From Thermoplasmata archaeon M9B2D (GTDB lineage Archaea; Thermoplasmatota; E2; DHVEG-1): a stretch of DNA of 5,472 bases. The position numbers and the translations under genes were made by a program. The notes beneath the pieces were generated by a model that saw nothing but the letters and a program-made list of their open reading frames with translations, did no database searches and was not told the DNA's origin. The stretch covers positions 1 to 5,472 of the forward strand of contig MUGD01000136.1 of the NCBI GenBank assembly GCA_002900555.1, in the 5' to 3' direction. Below, one piece after another: positions 1 through 5,472 of the stretch; positions within the stretch are counted from its first letter, which is position 1, and each line of letters starts with the position of its first letter.

Positions 1-1313
1 GGCTTATGCTTCAGGGCGCACAACCCGAAGTAGTAGCACCGAAAGGTGTCATAGTGCCTTACCGGAGTACAGTACCGAAACTGTGGGGGTTTGTACAGAT
101 AAACTACAAGAAAGACTTTGGTGATGTCCTCGTTAATGGCGGAGGCATAAATCTAACGCCATTTTCATTGTTAAACCCTGACTTGGAGGATCAGTCCGGA
201 TTCAACGTCTTCCGTGCGAGAATAGCCCTGCGCGGTATGGCGGATAATGAAAATCTTGTGGACTACTTCGTTATGACAGAGTTTGGAAATAATGCTGTTA
301 ATAACCTGGCCGGGCACAGAAATGTAGCGACCTACTTTACTGACGCTTCGGTTACCTTAAAGCATGTGCCTGGTGCAAAACTGCGTGTGGGTATGTTTAA
401 AACGCCGGGTAGTGAAGAGGGGTTACAGGCTGTTTTCGTGTCTCCGTATATTGAGTTTACGACGATGTCAAACCAACAGTTGCTTGAAAGAAAAGTAACT
501 GACGTCGGAGCAGCACAGATAAATGGCGCAGCGGGTGGAGCAGCGACTGTACACTATACCAGTACGAGCATTGAAGAACCGATAGGTGCCTATAGAGATA
601 CAGGGGCACAGATCTTTGATACCTTTAATATTGCAAAGAGCTGGACCTTGTCTTATGCTTATATGTACGGTAACGGAAACGGCATTTCTATGAAAGCTTC
701 TGATAAGCAGAGAACGCATTACGGCTACCTTGCACTGGAAGACAATTTCGGTCCGTCCAGAGGTTATTACACCGAATCGATGAAATTCTTTATGTGGGGT
801 CAGGACGGTAAACGTACCCTTCTTTCAACAGACCCAACAACACTCGTGACGACTGAGGTGAACGCAAACAGAAAACGTTACGGTCTTGGTATGACCTATT
901 ACAATTACGGTCTTCGATTTGAAGCAGAATATATGAGAGCCGAAGGGATGATCTTTACCGGTGCGAAAGATACAGACAGTGACCCTTTGAAAGAAGACTG
1001 GCAGTTCCAGTTTGCTGTCGGCGATGAAAACAAGGCTGACGGCGGTTATGTGAACCTTCAGTATGAAATAATGCCTAAAAAGCTGGAAGTCTTCGGACGT
1101 TATGATTTTTCGAATCGTCTGACAAATGACAGCAAGGGCGAAAGAGATTTTAAAACGGCCACACTCGGCTGTTCTTACAGGTTCAAAGGCGCAACGCGTA
1201 TCGACTTCAACTACATGTTCCGTGATGCCAAAGCCCCCGGCAACGCCAATGCGCAGAAAGTTCTCGACAATATGGGTAACCGGGTAGCAGTCCAAGTCAC
1301 TGCAGCTTTTTAG
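1..1313 (+). CDS. Phosphate-selective porin (OprP/OprO-like) outer membrane protein, 5' partial
   Basis: This is an outer membrane beta-barrel that would let small anions into the periplasm. The reading frame is open to the left edge. The first ATG, at 6, is unlikely to be the true start because no signal peptide and no ribosome binding site are visible, so I treat the gene as cut by the window. Numbering from that ATG, the barrel begins around residue 26 (KLWGFVQINY). Porin-type stretches follow: FRARIALRG (69-77), DYFVMTEFGN (86-95), LRVGMFKTPGSEEG (126-139) and SYAYMYGNGNG (216-226). The strands alternate polar and aromatic residues, and the protein ends in Phe, the usual signature for barrel assembly. 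About 435 residues without a signal peptide fits the OprP/OprO family. Anion preference is known for that family; the actual substrate here cannot be read. A sulfur anion is a guess from the DsrE-like neighbour 13 bases downstream, which probably shares its transcript. Confidence 0.82.
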   Translation, partial: LMLQGAQPEVVAPKGVIVPYRSTVPKLWGFVQINYKKDFGDVLVNGGGINLTPFSLLNPDLEDQSGFNVFRARIALRGMADNENLVDYFVMTEFGNNAVNNLAGHRNVATYFTDASVTLKHVPGAKLRVGMFKTPGSEEGLQAVFVSPYIEFTTMSNQQLLERKVTDVGAAQINGAAGGAATVHYTSTSIEEPIGAYRDTGAQIFDTFNIAKSWTLSYAYMYGNGNGISMKASDKQRTHYGYLALEDNFGPSRGYYTESMKFFMWGQDGKRTLLSTDPTTLVTTEVNANRKRYGLGMTYYNYGLRFEAEYMRAEGMIFTGAKDTDSDPLKEDWQFQFAVGDENKADGGYVNLQYEIMPKKLEVFGRYDFSNRLTNDSKGERDFKTATLGCSYRFKGATRIDFNYMFRDAKAPGNANAQKVLDNMGNRVAVQVTAAF

Positions 1314-1320
1314 GAAAGGA
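1312..1320 (+). promoter_or_regulatory. Ribosome binding site of the DsrE-family gene, overlapping the porin stop
   Basis: AGGAAAGGA starts inside the porin's TAG stop codon (1311-1313) and ends six bases before the ATG at 1327. The overlap places the two genes on one message and fixes the start of the second gene. Confidence 0.75.
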
Positions 1321-1326
1321 AAAACA

Positions 1327-1821
1327 ATGAAAATGTTAAAAACAGTAATCACAATGATGGTCATGATGACGGCTTCGCTGCCGCTTTTTGCCGAGGATGA
1401 CGAGACGATAAAAGTCATTTACCAGTGCGATTTTCCCGATGTACAACGCGTCCATCTGATGTTGAACACACTCAATAACGCTGTAAAGTACTATCAGGAC
1501 AACTTTATCGATTACGAAATCGATATCGTGACGCTCGGCCCCTGTCTGCAGTACATGATGAAAGATTTCAAAGAGACCGGTTTCAGAGAAATGCCCTATC
1601 TCACCCACGGCGGACCGGCAGAGAACGGAACGACAGGACGGTTCAAAAGTCTAAAAATGACGGGCGGGGACAATATAAAATTTTTTGCGTGCGAAAACAC
1701 GATGAACAAGAAAAATGTCAAACCGGAGCAGCTGTTGGACATCGTAACGACGACCCCGGCCGGTATTATAAAAGCAATCGAGCTTCAGCGACAAGGGTAT
1801 TCCTATATTAAGATCCAGTAA
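1327..1821 (+). CDS. Exported DsrE/DsrF-family sulfur-relay-like protein
   Basis: This is a 164-residue protein of the DsrE/DsrF/TusD-like fold, the family of small proteins that carry sulfur as a cysteine persulfide. Residues 1-22 form a clear signal peptide (MKMLKT, a hydrophobic Met-rich core, then LFA before EDDE), so the mature protein should be periplasmic. The core runs from about residue 27 (TIKVIYQCD) to the C-terminus. The conserved cysteine region is FFACENTM, with Cys122. The ending TTPAGIIKAIELQRQGYSYIKIQ has the pattern usual at the end of DsrE-like single-domain proteins. Cys34 and Cys73 are further candidates for a disulfide or relay. Cytoplasmic DsrE works with DsrF and DsrH; no such partners are visible here, so the role is inferred: binding or moving reduced sulfur in the periplasm. 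It follows the porin after 13 bases with a good AGGAAAGGA site. The family call is fairly sure, the substrate is not. Confidence 0.8.
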   Translation: MKMLKTVITMMVMMTASLPLFAEDDETIKVIYQCDFPDVQRVHLMLNTLNNAVKYYQDNFIDYEIDIVTLGPCLQYMMKDFKETGFREMPYLTHGGPAENGTTGRFKSLKMTGGDNIKFFACENTMNKKNVKPEQLLDIVTTTPAGIIKAIELQRQGYSYIKIQ

Positions 1822-1831
1822 TCTTAATATA
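1804..1831 (+). repeat. Perfect 11-bp inverted repeat across the DsrE-family stop codon
   Basis: The left arm TATATTAAGAT (1804-1814) and right arm ATCTTAATATA (1821-1831) are exact reverse complements separated by six bases (CCAGTA). The TAA stop (1819-1821) lies at the loop/right-arm junction. The sequence after it (ACCCGAG) is not a T-run, so it is not a standard intrinsic terminator. It may be a 3'-end hairpin that ends or stabilises the porin-DsrE message, or a dimeric protein-binding site before the next gene. Confidence 0.6.
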
Positions 1832-1938
1832 ACCCGAGAAGAGAAAGAGTTGTTTCACGATTTTTGGATCATGGAATCAAAGTATTACTGCTCCTTAAAA
1901 TGTCTCTTTTTGCTTGGAGGAGTGGTACATCAAACAAT

Positions 1939-1943
1939 AAAGG
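1939..1943 (+). promoter_or_regulatory. Ribosome binding site of the solute-binding protein gene
   Basis: AAAGG ends six bases before the ATG at 1950, an ordinary spacing, and supports that start. A stronger-looking GGAGGAG lies at 1916-1922 but is too far upstream to serve this start. Confidence 0.5.
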
Positions 1944-1949
1944 CGAAAA

Positions 1950-2909
1950 ATGTATATTAAAAAATTACTGCCAACTATTACGTTAACAGGTGTATTTGCA
2001 CTCTCTCCTGTCTGTTTTGCGAAAGATACGGGACACGGACTTGATTATAGAACATTTCATAGTGACGGAAAAATCGAGTATGGGCAGATTTATGATTCTT
2101 ACACTTCAGATCTGGTGGTATATTTAGCCGGAAACCAATTTATGGTTATAGAAGAGTTGATCAAAAATTTTCAAAAGAAAAACCCCGATATAAAAACTGT
2201 CTATGTTGAAACGATACCGCCAGGCAAGATTTTAAAAGAACAGATTTTAAAGCAAGGCATGGTTTACGGTCAAAAGACCAATCAGAATCCTGATATTTAC
2301 GGCAGTGTAAACTTAGGGCATCTTAGAAAACTTAAAGAAGTAGACAAGATGAACACCTACATAACGTATACGCATAATCAGCTTGAGTTAATGGTTGCAC
2401 AAGGTAACCCTAAACACATTACAGGACCAGCGGATCTTGCAAGGGACGATCTGGTTAAATCACTGCCAAACCCTTTAACAGAAGGTATTTTTAAATTTTA
2501 CGGTTCGCAAATGTTAATAGATTTGGATATCTATGAAAAAGTCACCGATGGAAAAAAATGTAAATCATGTTGGGCAGTCAAAGATAAGACATGGTTTACA
2601 GAGCGTCACCACAGAGAAACCCCTTCTCTGATAGAAAAAAGTGAAGCTGATGTCGGGATTGTATGGACAACAGAAGTCAAAGCTGCAAAAGCCGCTCATC
2701 GTGCTGTCGAAGGTGTGAAAATCCCGGCTCCATACAATATGGCAGACAAGGTCTCGTATGTAATCGGAGAACTAACAACTGCGAAAAATCATGCAAATGC
2801 CCATCGTTACCTGAAATTTTTAAAAACGCCAGAAGCGCAAAAGATCTATGCCAGTTACGGTTTCGTTCAAGCTGATGATAAAGAGCTTGAACTGAAGTTG
2901 GTTCCTTAA
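1950..2909 (+). CDS. Periplasmic solute-binding protein, ModA/SBP_bac_11-like, orphan
   Basis: This is a 319-residue secreted binding protein. Residues 1-24 form a signal peptide (MYIKKLL, hydrophobic core, VCFA) with cleavage before KDTG; Cys22 does not sit in a proper lipobox. The mature part starts the binding fold at about residue 54 (DLVVYLAGNQ), followed by an amphipathic helix (VIEELIKNFQKKNPDI). Later come ITGPADLARDDL (157-168), the helix SQMLIDLDIYEKV (186-198), FTERHHRETP (216-225) and the typical second-lobe strand EADVGIVWTTEV (232-243). The C-terminal AHRYLKFLKTPEAQKIYASYGF (284-305) is the usual closing helix of this class. The class binds oxyanions such as molybdate in its best-known members; the ligand here is unknown. 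A CKSC pair (Cys204, Cys207) could form a disulfide or hold a metal. No permease or ATPase gene is seen beside it. A sensor, regulator and kinase follow, so a sensing role is inferred. Hand counts on two sampled rows gave lower GC (42 of 120) than two rows of the DsrE-family gene (53 of 120). Confidence 0.75.
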   Translation: MYIKKLLPTITLTGVFALSPVCFAKDTGHGLDYRTFHSDGKIEYGQIYDSYTSDLVVYLAGNQFMVIEELIKNFQKKNPDIKTVYVETIPPGKILKEQILKQGMVYGQKTNQNPDIYGSVNLGHLRKLKEVDKMNTYITYTHNQLELMVAQGNPKHITGPADLARDDLVKSLPNPLTEGIFKFYGSQMLIDLDIYEKVTDGKKCKSCWAVKDKTWFTERHHRETPSLIEKSEADVGIVWTTEVKAAKAAHRAVEGVKIPAPYNMADKVSYVIGELTTAKNHANAHRYLKFLKTPEAQKIYASYGFVQADDKELELKLVP

Positions 2910-2912
2910 CGG

Positions 2913-2928
2913 CTGTGATCCATCACAG
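2913..2928 (+). repeat. 16-bp palindrome between the binding protein and signalling genes
   Basis: CTGTGAT and ATCACAG flank a CC centre, starting three bases after the binding-protein stop. As RNA it folds as a 6-bp stem with a UCCA loop, with no T-run after it. As DNA it resembles a CRP-type site, but the TGTGA/TCACA halves are four bases apart instead of the usual six. Its last two bases begin the AGGAGAGG ribosome binding site of the short ORF, so folding or protein binding here could affect translation or transcription of the sensor block. Confidence 0.5.
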
Positions 2929-2934
2929 GAGAGG
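2927..2934 (+). promoter_or_regulatory. Strong ribosome binding site of the short ORF
   Basis: AGGAGAGG lies eight bases before the ATG at 2943. It is nearly the same as the AGGAGAGA that serves the response regulator (4081-4088). It overlaps the palindrome at 2913-2928 on its left and the 8-bp palindrome GGTGCACC (2933-2940) on its right. It is the best ribosome binding site in the 95-base gap, while the sensor's own ATG at 3005 has only a weak GGAA. Confidence 0.6.
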
Positions 2935-2942
2935 TGCACCAT

Positions 2943-3008
2943 ATGTTTGATTCAAACTATTCAGTTATAGTATCAGAATTTATTATTTTACTCTATGGAA
3001 AATCATGA
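2943..3008 (+). CDS. Short 21-codon ORF translationally coupled to the Cache sensor
   Basis: An ATG at 2943, eight bases after AGGAGAGG, opens a 21-codon frame ending in TGA at 3006-3008. That stop overlaps the ATG of the sensor gene (3005-3007) as ATGA, the same overlap that joins the sensor to the response regulator. The peptide starts MFDSNYSVIV, has a hydrophobic middle-to-end (FIILLYG) and ends in Lys-Ser. I do not recognise it. It could be a leader peptide whose translation delivers ribosomes to the poorly preceded sensor start, or a tiny membrane peptide that works with the sensor. The strong ribosome binding site and exact stop-start overlap argue against chance. The short length means conservation must be shown before calling it a real protein. 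It also contains the imperfectly centred repeat GTTTGA/TCAAAC (2945-2957). Confidence 0.5.
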   Translation: MFDSNYSVIVSEFIILLYGKS

Positions 3009-4096
3009 AACTCTATCAAAAATATCTTGCTTTGATGTTGATGCTCCTGCTCATAGCGATCGTTTACTTCTACATCCAAAACAAACAAGAGTTTGTAAAC
3101 AGGGTGGATGTCGTTCTTATGAATCTGCTTGACAAACAGATCGAAGAAGAGAAAGCCAAAGCCTTTGCTTTCGCTTTTGCACTTTCGCAAAACGAGACAC
3201 TACAGACAGCAATACAAAACAGTGATGGAAAGAAAGGCTACGAGATATTAAAGCGGTACATGAACACCTTGGAGACATTCAGCGGTTCCAAGGTCCGTAC
3301 CCAGATCATCTCGAAAGATTTTGTCATCTTTGCAAGAAGCTGGGATAACCGTGATGCCGGATTGCCCATAAAAGAGTACCGTCCCGATCTAGAAGAGATG
3401 GTCCGTACGTTTGAACCCCATCTCTCTTTTGAAGCGGCAAGACGACTCGTGTTGATCGCCTCTATCCCCATTGTCAAGGAGGGCGAGTTTATCGGTTTTG
3501 TCGAAGTAATACAGAAGTTCAATGCGATAGAGGACTATTTTGCCAATTATGACGTTGACCTTCTGGTCCTGCTTGATGCAAAATATGAGGATCAGGCGGT
3601 ATTGCTCGACAAAAACCCCCGTATAGGTGATACGATCGTGGCCAATGAGGGGGCGAACATATACCATATTTCCTTTCTACAAAAAAGGGGTGTAGGGAAT
3701 CTGCTGACGCAGGGGATATTAGAAGGGAAGAACCACTTCTATTTTTCCAAAGCGATCTTTAACAGCGAAGGGCAAAATATCGGATCTTTCATTCTGATAC
3801 TCTCTAAAAAAAAGCTCAGACTTTTCAGTGCTTTTGAAGAGGAACTGGATACTTTTTTCACCTATGCCCGAAAAGATCTCTACTACTCCATTATCAATCG
3901 CGACCCCTATATCAACAGCTATCATGATTTTACGGATAAAGAGCTCTTTCTGCTGAAAAAATGTGTGCATGCAGAGGACAGGATTGCTCTTGAAGAGAAG
4001 CTGAGAAAACAGCTTAAAAATTACACGCAGGATGAGCTCATTTCCCTTTTACTGGATGTGAATTCAAACAAAAAGTCAAGAGGAGAGATAAAATGA
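3005..4096 (+). CDS. Membrane-anchored Cache-like periplasmic sensor without output domain
   Basis: This 363-residue protein has one clear N-terminal membrane helix (about 8-24, ALMLMLLLIAIVYFYI) preceded by two lysines, so the rest should be periplasmic. After a charged helix (28-53) comes a sensor region. It includes FAFALSQNETLQTAIQN (56-72), the strand IISKDFVIFARSWDNRDAG (101-119), YRPDLEEMV (125-133), FEAARRLVLIASIPIVKEGEFIGFVEVI (142-169) and a second half with LLVLLDAKY (186-194) and HFYFSKAIFNSEGQNIGSFILILS (244-267). This order matches the Cache-type ligand domains placed outside the membrane in Campylobacterota kinases, diguanylate cyclases and chemoreceptors. Here no kinase, GGDEF or methyl-accepting part follows; a charged helical tail of about 85 residues (280-363) ends the protein. 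Segment 259-267 is too short for a convincing second membrane helix. It sits between the binding-protein gene and the regulator/kinase, so I infer that it passes a periplasmic signal to the kinase. Its start is coupled to the short ORF before it; its stop overlaps the regulator's ATG by four bases. Confidence 0.72.
   Translation: MKLYQKYLALMLMLLLIAIVYFYIQNKQEFVNRVDVVLMNLLDKQIEEEKAKAFAFAFALSQNETLQTAIQNSDGKKGYEILKRYMNTLETFSGSKVRTQIISKDFVIFARSWDNRDAGLPIKEYRPDLEEMVRTFEPHLSFEAARRLVLIASIPIVKEGEFIGFVEVIQKFNAIEDYFANYDVDLLVLLDAKYEDQAVLLDKNPRIGDTIVANEGANIYHISFLQKRGVGNLLTQGILEGKNHFYFSKAIFNSEGQNIGSFILILSKKKLRLFSAFEEELDTFFTYARKDLYYSIINRDPYINSYHDFTDKELFLLKKCVHAEDRIALEEKLRKQLKNYTQDELISLLLDVNSNKKSRGEIK
4081..4088 (+). 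promoter_or_regulatory. Ribosome binding site of the response regulator
   Basis: AGGAGAGA sits inside the end of the sensor gene; its AGGAG core ends seven bases before the ATG at 4093. This confirms the regulator start that overlaps the sensor stop as ATGA. Confidence 0.75.
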
Positions 4097-4755
4097 GAAT
4101 TCTTCTACTGGAAGACGAACTGATCTTAAAAGAGAGCATTGAAGAGTTTCTGACCTCCAAAAACTACATCGTGGACGGATTTGAGAACAGTGATGACGCT
4201 TTTGACGCCATCTTCTCTACCGAGTATGATCTCTTGCTGCTTGATGTCAATGTCCCCGGTGAATGGAACGGTTTTTCCCTGCGAAAAGAGTTGGCGAAGG
4301 AGGGCAAGTCGATACCCACTATTTTCGTGACCTCCATGTCCAGTTCGGATGCGATGCTTCAAGGGTATGCCAATGGCTGCTGCGATTACATCAAAAAGCC
4401 TTTTGACCTGATAGAGCTTCTGCTTAGAGTGCAGCACGCCCTAAAATCGAACTGTTTCAAAACAAAAGAGAACTTCATCGATCTTCCGCAGGAGTACCAG
4501 TACAATGTAACGACATATGAACTTACCTGTCAATCAAAGCCGATACCGCTTAGCAAGCGGGAAGGTGAGCTGCTCAACCTTTTTCTTATCCACCGTAATC
4601 AGGTCGTCAGCTTTGAGATGCTGTATGAACAGATCTGGGCGAACAATGTAGACTCTGCCAATGCTCGCGTACAGGTCAATAATCTAAGAAGAAAACTGCC
4701 GAAAAATATGATTAAAAACATCTATGGTCTGGGGTATCGTCTTGATTGTCGATGA
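4093..4755 (+). CDS. OmpR/PhoB-family DNA-binding response regulator
   Basis: This is a 220-residue, two-domain transcription regulator. The receiver domain (about 2-115) has the acidic pocket EDE (7-9), the phosphate-accepting Asp51 in LLLLDVNVPG, the switch Thr80 in IFVTS, and the conserved Lys102 in KKPF. The winged-helix DNA-binding domain (about 136-218) shows LSKREGELLNLFL (153-165), VVSFEMLYEQIW (171-182), the recognition-helix region ARVQVNNLRRKL (191-202) and the wing IYGLGYRL (210-217). All residues needed for phosphorylation are present, so it should be active. The partner is almost certainly the kinase that follows and overlaps it. Targets are unknown; the porin/DsrE and binding-protein promoters nearby are natural candidates. 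Length and domain order are typical for the family. The gene order regulator then kinase is common in these bacteria. Confidence 0.95.
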   Translation: MRILLLEDELILKESIEEFLTSKNYIVDGFENSDDAFDAIFSTEYDLLLLDVNVPGEWNGFSLRKELAKEGKSIPTIFVTSMSSSDAMLQGYANGCCDYIKKPFDLIELLLRVQHALKSNCFKTKENFIDLPQEYQYNVTTYELTCQSKPIPLSKREGELLNLFLIHRNQVVSFEMLYEQIWANNVDSANARVQVNNLRRKLPKNMIKNIYGLGYRLDCR

Positions 4756-5472
4756 GCAGAGATTTGTTAGACGCTACAGTATGATCTACACGTCTATCAT
4801 CTCCGTCATCCTTTTGGCCCCCTTGTCCATCTATGTCAATCACAAGATCAATGTGCAGGAGATCAAGACGGAAGTCGAACTCAAGTTCATTCAGGCCCAC
4901 ATAATCAGTGCAATGGACGCCTTCGGCAACAACCCGAACAAGGTTTTTGAGTTTCCGAGGTTTGCCGCTTATGAGTCGGGAGTGTATGCCAAAGATTTTT
5001 CGGTCATCTATTCACAGATCAAAGAACCGTTGTCTTCTTTTATGTCAGGCTATCACAGTCAGGGAGGCAGCCGTTTTCTGATCACGAAACTCCCCTCCAA
5101 GAAGTACTTTTTTGCCGACTATCTTATTACCAAAACAGCAATATCCTATACCTCGGTTTTTCTTGAAGCAAGTCTTATCGCCTTTGGCATCATTACACTG
5201 ATCCTACTCCTCTCTTTCTACTTTCTGAACAGTTTTTCCCTTCCGTTCAAGCGGGTGAATGAAAAACTCGATGACTTTATCAAAGAGTCCATGCATGAAA
5301 TCAATACGCCGCTGAGTATCATCAATGTGAATGTAGACCTTTTTAACAGCATATACGGAAAGAACAAATACTTTAACCGTATCAAGTCGGCTACAAAATC
5401 GTTGGCGACCATCTATAATGATATGGATTACCTGATCAAAGAGAACCGTGTGGAGTACAGAGATGAGTTAAT
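4742..5472 (+). CDS. Sensor histidine kinase, 3' partial (no HAMP, HisKA present)
   Basis: This is the membrane kinase that should phosphorylate the preceding regulator. The frame runs to the window end, so the ATP-binding domain (N, G1, G2 boxes) is not seen. I use a TTG at 4742 as start (MIVDEQRFVRRYS). The first downstream ATG (4781) would remove the positive residues before the membrane helix, and an ATG at 4724 would also be possible; none has a good ribosome binding site. With the TTG start, helix 1 is about 14-32, a periplasmic part of some 110 residues follows (33-143), and helix 2 is about 144-163. The phosphorylated His185 lies in FIKESMHEINTPLSII only about 20 residues after helix 2, leaving no room for a HAMP domain. 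This compact layout is common in Campylobacterota kinases. It overlaps the regulator by 14 bases from the TTG. The periplasmic part shows no Cache-like pattern, in line with a separate protein doing the sensing. Confidence 0.85.
   Translation, partial: MIVDEQRFVRRYSMIYTSIISVILLAPLSIYVNHKINVQEIKTEVELKFIQAHIISAMDAFGNNPNKVFEFPRFAAYESGVYAKDFSVIYSQIKEPLSSFMSGYHSQGGSRFLITKLPSKKYFFADYLITKTAISYTSVFLEASLIAFGIITLILLLSFYFLNSFSLPFKRVNEKLDDFIKESMHEINTPLSIINVNVDLFNSIYGKNKYFNRIKSATKSLATIYNDMDYLIKENRVEYRDEL

Noticed and set aside
825..1418. 197-codon open frame on the minus strand
   Set aside because: It lies antisense to the porin and the start of the DsrE-family gene, whose protein features are clear. Its translation looks like no known domain, so it is an antisense shadow.
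1506..1525. 8-bp inverted repeat TATCGATT/AATCGATA inside the DsrE-family gene
   Set aside because: It arises from two Ile-Asp codon pairs in the coding sequence (IDYEID), so it needs no regulatory explanation.
1916..1922. GGAGGAG, a strong ribosome-binding-like site
   Set aside because: No ATG, GTG or TTG lies at a proper distance; the GTG at 1922 is too close and gives 12 codons, and the next gene starts 27 bases later. It may be a leftover or an RNA element, but nothing supports a gene.
1871..1960. 29-codon ORF in the gap before the binding-protein gene
   Set aside because: Its ATG has no usable ribosome binding site (only GGA two bases away) and it overlaps the start of the binding protein out of frame. 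The peptide shows no pattern.
2663..2875. 70-codon plus-strand frame within the binding-protein gene
   Set aside because: It is an out-of-frame shadow of the binding-protein gene with no ribosome binding site and no recognisable domain.
2946..2986. Promoter-like TTTGAT with TAGTAT, or TATTAT, before the sensor
   Set aside because: The boxes match the consensus weakly, overlap the short ORF, and AT-rich gaps give such hits often. Not strong enough to list as a promoter.
4752..4784. ATG at 4752 overlapping the regulator stop as an ATGA start for the kinase
   Set aside because: That frame closes with TGA after ten codons; the kinase is in another frame, starting at TTG 4742 or a nearby ATG.

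Overview
The window reads as a chromosomal segment of a Campylobacterota bacterium, most like the sulfur-oxidising Sulfurovum/Sulfuricurvum/Sulfurimonas group. Reasons: an OprP-type anion porin next to a DsrE-family sulfur-relay protein, a histidine kinase without HAMP whose H-box reads HEINTP, AT-leaning but not extreme base composition, and tightly packed genes with AGGAG ribosome binding sites. The genus is inferred from protein style and was not tested by a search.

All genes lie on the + strand. Region 1 (1-1821) holds the 3' part of a phosphate-selective-porin-like outer membrane barrel. It is followed 13 bases later by a small exported DsrE-family protein, and a perfect 11-bp inverted repeat spans that gene's stop codon. 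Region 2 (1822-2909) is a 128-base spacer, then a secreted ModA/SBP_bac_11-like solute-binding protein with a CxxC pair. No ABC permease or ATPase is visible. Region 3 (2910-5472) is a signalling block: two palindromes, a previously unlisted 21-codon ORF with a strong ribosome binding site, a membrane-anchored Cache-like sensor with no cytoplasmic output domain, an OmpR-type response regulator, and the N-terminal half of a histidine kinase cut by the window edge. The short ORF, sensor, regulator and kinase are linked by ATGA or longer overlaps, so they are probably translated from one message.

Working model (inference): an anion, perhaps a sulfur oxyanion or polysulfide, enters through the porin. 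It is bound or processed in the periplasm by the DsrE-like protein and the solute-binding protein. The binding protein presents its state to the Cache protein and/or the kinase, which signals to the response regulator. That would be a binding-protein-assisted, split-sensor two-component system rather than a transporter. The best candidate for something undescribed is this arrangement together with the short coupled ORF at 2943-3008.
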